From Opitutaceae bacterium (lineage in GTDB: Bacteria; Verrucomicrobiota; Verrucomicrobiia; Opitutales; Opitutaceae): a stretch of DNA of 64,000 nt. The notes beneath the pieces were generated by a model. The model had not been told where the DNA came from. It saw only the letters and a program-made list of their open reading frames with translations, and made no database searches. Positions within the stretch are counted from its first letter, which is position 1. Every line of letters starts with the position of its first letter. The stretch is taken from the NCBI GenBank assembly GCA_016715765.1, contig JADJZJ010000019.1, forward strand, positions 1 to 64,000. Direction: 5' to 3'. A program made the translations under genes and the position numbers. Of this stretch, positions 62,570 to 64,000 are shown piece by piece.

Positions 62570-64000
62570 CTACCCCTTGATCGCGTCCAAGACCATGCCC
62601 GGGGTCAGCAGCTCGGGCAGGAGGATGGGGTCGCTCTTGCCGGGGAGCCAGATGACGTTGAAGGGCACGGCGCTGCGCTGGTACTTGGCGAGCTCGGCGG
62701 TGATCTTCGGGTCCTTGTTCGTCCAGTCGCCCTTGAGTGCGACGACCTTCTTGTCGGCGAAATACTGCAGGACCTCGGCGGAGGTGAAGACGAGTTTCTT
62801 GTTGGCCTGGCAGGTGGCGCACCAGCGGGCGGTGAAGTCCACGTAGACCGGACGGCCCTCGGCGCGATACTTGGCGACGGCCTCCTCGCTCCACTTTTCC
62901 CAGTTGATCTCGGTGGGGGCGGGCGGCTGCGGCCAGCCGGCCCACAGGCCGGTCGCGCAGACCAGGGCGCCGGCGATCACGCCGAAACGGGCGCGGCCGG
63001 CGGAGGCGCCGGGGGCGTGCCAGCGGCCGTAGAACCACACGCCCATGGCGACGAGCACGAGGCCGAAGAGCGCCATGAGCATGCCGCCTTCGCTGGCCTG
63101 GCCGGCAAGCACCCACACGAGGTAGGCAACGGTGGCGTAGAGCGGGAAGGCCATGAACTGCTTGAAGGTTTCCATCCACGCGCCGGGACGCGGCAGCACC
63201 TTCACGGCCTGCGGGAAGATGGAGAGCAGCAGGTAGGGCGCGGAGAGGCCGACCGCGATGGCCGTGAAAATCAGGAACGACTCGGTGACCGGCAGCGCGA
63301 GGGCGGCGCCGAGCGCGGGGGCGAGGAAGGGCGCGGAGCAGGGCGTGGCGACGACGGTCGCGAGGATGCCGGTGAAGAACGAGCCGCCGTAGCCTTCCTT
63401 CATCTGGAGGTTGGAGCCGACGCCGGTGGCGCTGAGCCCGAACTCAAAGACGCCGCTCATGTTCATCGCGAAGACGAGCATGAGGATGGCGAGGGCGTAG
63501 ACGAAGCCGGGCGACTGCAGCTGGAAGCCCCAGCCGAGCTGGTCGCCGCTGGCGCGCAGCACGGCGAGCACGCCGGCGAGCGTCCAGAACGAGAGGAGCA
63601 CGCCGAGGGTGAAAACAAGCCCGTGGGTCACGACCTTGCTGCGTTCACTGCCGGCCTGGTTGACGAAACCGAGAATCTTGATGCCGAGCACGGGGAACAC
63701 GCAGGGCATGAGGTTGAGGATGAGCCCGCCGACAAACGCGAGGGCGAGCGTGCCGAGCAGGCTGACAGGCGCGGCGGGAGCAGGTGCGGTCGGCTCAGGA
63801 GTAGGGCGGGTCTGTGACCCGCCCTGGGGCAGGTCGGACCTGTCCTCCGTAGCCTTGGCGAAGGAGGAGACCTGCCCTACTGGTGCGCCCGCCTTCGTGA
63901 AGGGCACATCCACGCGGAGACCCGGCAGCGAACCATCGGGCAGCCAGCCGTTTTCGGCGGTGAGCACGCCGACAAGCTGGGTCGCGTCCTGCGGTCCGTC
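62570..64000 (-). CDS. DsbD-like thiol:disulfide interchange protein, N-terminus outside the window
   Basis: The visible 477 residues are the C-terminal part of a DsbD-type electron carrier. Six to eight membrane segments include the functional cysteines in NLMPCVFPVLGIKIL and VVATPCSAPFLAPALGAAL, followed by a thioredoxin-like end with DFTARWCATCQANKK. It passes electrons from cytoplasmic thioredoxin to periplasmic thiol proteins, such as the TlpA-like proteins at 5436 and 6139. The frame runs open to 64000, so the gene continues beyond the window. A linker (about residues 40-67 of the visible part, with SSFAKATEDRS) is encoded by an 80-bp REPIN at 63801-63880. Confidence 0.92.
   Translation of the reverse strand, partial: DGPQDATQLVGVLTAENGWLPDGSLPGLRVDVPFTKAGAPVGQVSSFAKATEDRSDLPQGGSQTRPTPEPTAPAPAAPVSLLGTLALAFVGGLILNLMPCVFPVLGIKILGFVNQAGSERSKVVTHGLVFTLGVLLSFWTLAGVLAVLRASGDQLGWGFQLQSPGFVYALAILMLVFAMNMSGVFEFGLSATGVGSNLQMKEGYGGSFFTGILATVVATPCSAPFLAPALGAALALPVTESFLIFTAIAVGLSAPYLLLSIFPQAVKVLPRPGAWMETFKQFMAFPLYATVAYLVWVLAGQASEGGMLMALFGLVLVAMGVWFYGRWHAPGASAGRARFGVIAGALVCATGLWAGWPQPPAPTEINWEKWSEEAVAKYRAEGRPVYVDFTARWCATCQANKKLVFTSAEVLQYFADKKVVALKGDWTNKDPKITAELAKYQRSAVPFNVIWLPGKSDPILLPELLTPGMVLDAIKG
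63801..63880. repeat. REPIN inside the DsbD-like coding region
   Basis: Starts GTAGGGCGGGTCTGTGACCC and ends GAGACCTGCCCTAC, with CTCCGTAGCCTTGGCGAAGG near the middle. It lies in the linker ahead of the first membrane segment and is translated as residues including FAKATED, a peptide commonly produced when this repeat type is read. Confidence 0.8.

Noticed and set aside
1..64000. tRNA, rRNA, riboswitch or phage attachment site
   Set aside because: I looked for cloverleaf-type arms, conserved rRNA strings and integrase-linked repeats and found none that hold; hairpins seen are explained as repeats or terminators.

Overview
The window is a high-GC (about 65-70 percent) chromosome segment that looks like an Opitutaceae-type member of the Verrucomicrobiota. 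The reasons are several giant SusC-like TonB-dependent receptors without a SusD partner, a FecI/FecR/receptor trio, many secreted multi-domain pectin enzymes, regulators of the XylR (AraC with sugar-sensor) type, and gaps filled with palindromic repeats. No rRNA, tRNA, CRISPR array or transposase was recognised. The taxon call is inference from gene content.

Layout. 0.1-9.1 kb: ECF sigma factor, FecR anti-sigma factor, STN-domain TonB receptor, then a single TlpA-like thioredoxin and a 998-residue protein made of five thioredoxin-fold domains. 9.2-16 kb: a stand-alone LuxR-type HTH protein, then a minus-strand sugar-acid group (PfkB/KDG kinase, Ldh-family oxidoreductase, a frameshifted 6-phosphogluconate dehydrogenase, a D-2-hydroxyacid dehydrogenase) and a divergent IclR regulator. 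16.2-31.1 kb: a plus-strand pectin-use locus with TonB receptor, KduI, KduD, a DUF4861 protein, pectin methylesterase, a GH105-GH28 fusion, an ExuT-like hexuronate transporter and a PL10-esterase-GH43 triple fusion. 31.1-32.4 kb is an anomalous G-homopolymer block. 32.6-38.5 kb: an XylR-like regulator diverging from an SDR (probable fructuronate reductase), UxaE-like tagaturonate epimerase and UxaC. 39-44.2 kb: hydroxyacid dehydrogenase, frameshifted ArsR with SRPBCC partner, GNAT protein, a hypothetical protein and a WYL regulator. 44.3-45.7 kb is a second anomalous, almost pure G/C block. 46-54.4 kb: an esterase-propeller fusion, a GT-C type membrane glycosyltransferase, a possible PilZ protein and a hybrid histidine kinase with a solute-binding sensor. 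54.7-64 kb: a URO-D family protein, a TPR protein, a third TonB receptor beside a ParB-like/beta-propeller phytase fusion, a DUF4375 protein and a DsbD-like protein cut by the window end.

How it works together. Pectin is de-esterified (CE8, CE-like), cut (PL10, GH28) and trimmed (GH105, GH43) outside the cytoplasm, and products enter through the receptor and ExuT. Unsaturated uronate goes through KduI and KduD. Galacturonate goes through UxaC, UxaE and the SDR towards mannonate and 2-keto-3-deoxygluconate, which the PfkB kinase phosphorylates. Mannonate dehydratase and KDPG aldolase are not in the window.

The most unusual signals are: a shared operator-like pair of heptamers spaced 21 bp ahead of two distant sugar-acid genes; GTAG-headed REP/REPIN palindromes that have entered coding regions in frame; palindromes nested inside other palindromes; elements whose terminal inverted repeats are built of 7-, 9- or 10-nt degenerate units; and new domain fusions. 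At least six single-base frameshifts plus two low-complexity blocks also point to assembly error in parts of the window.
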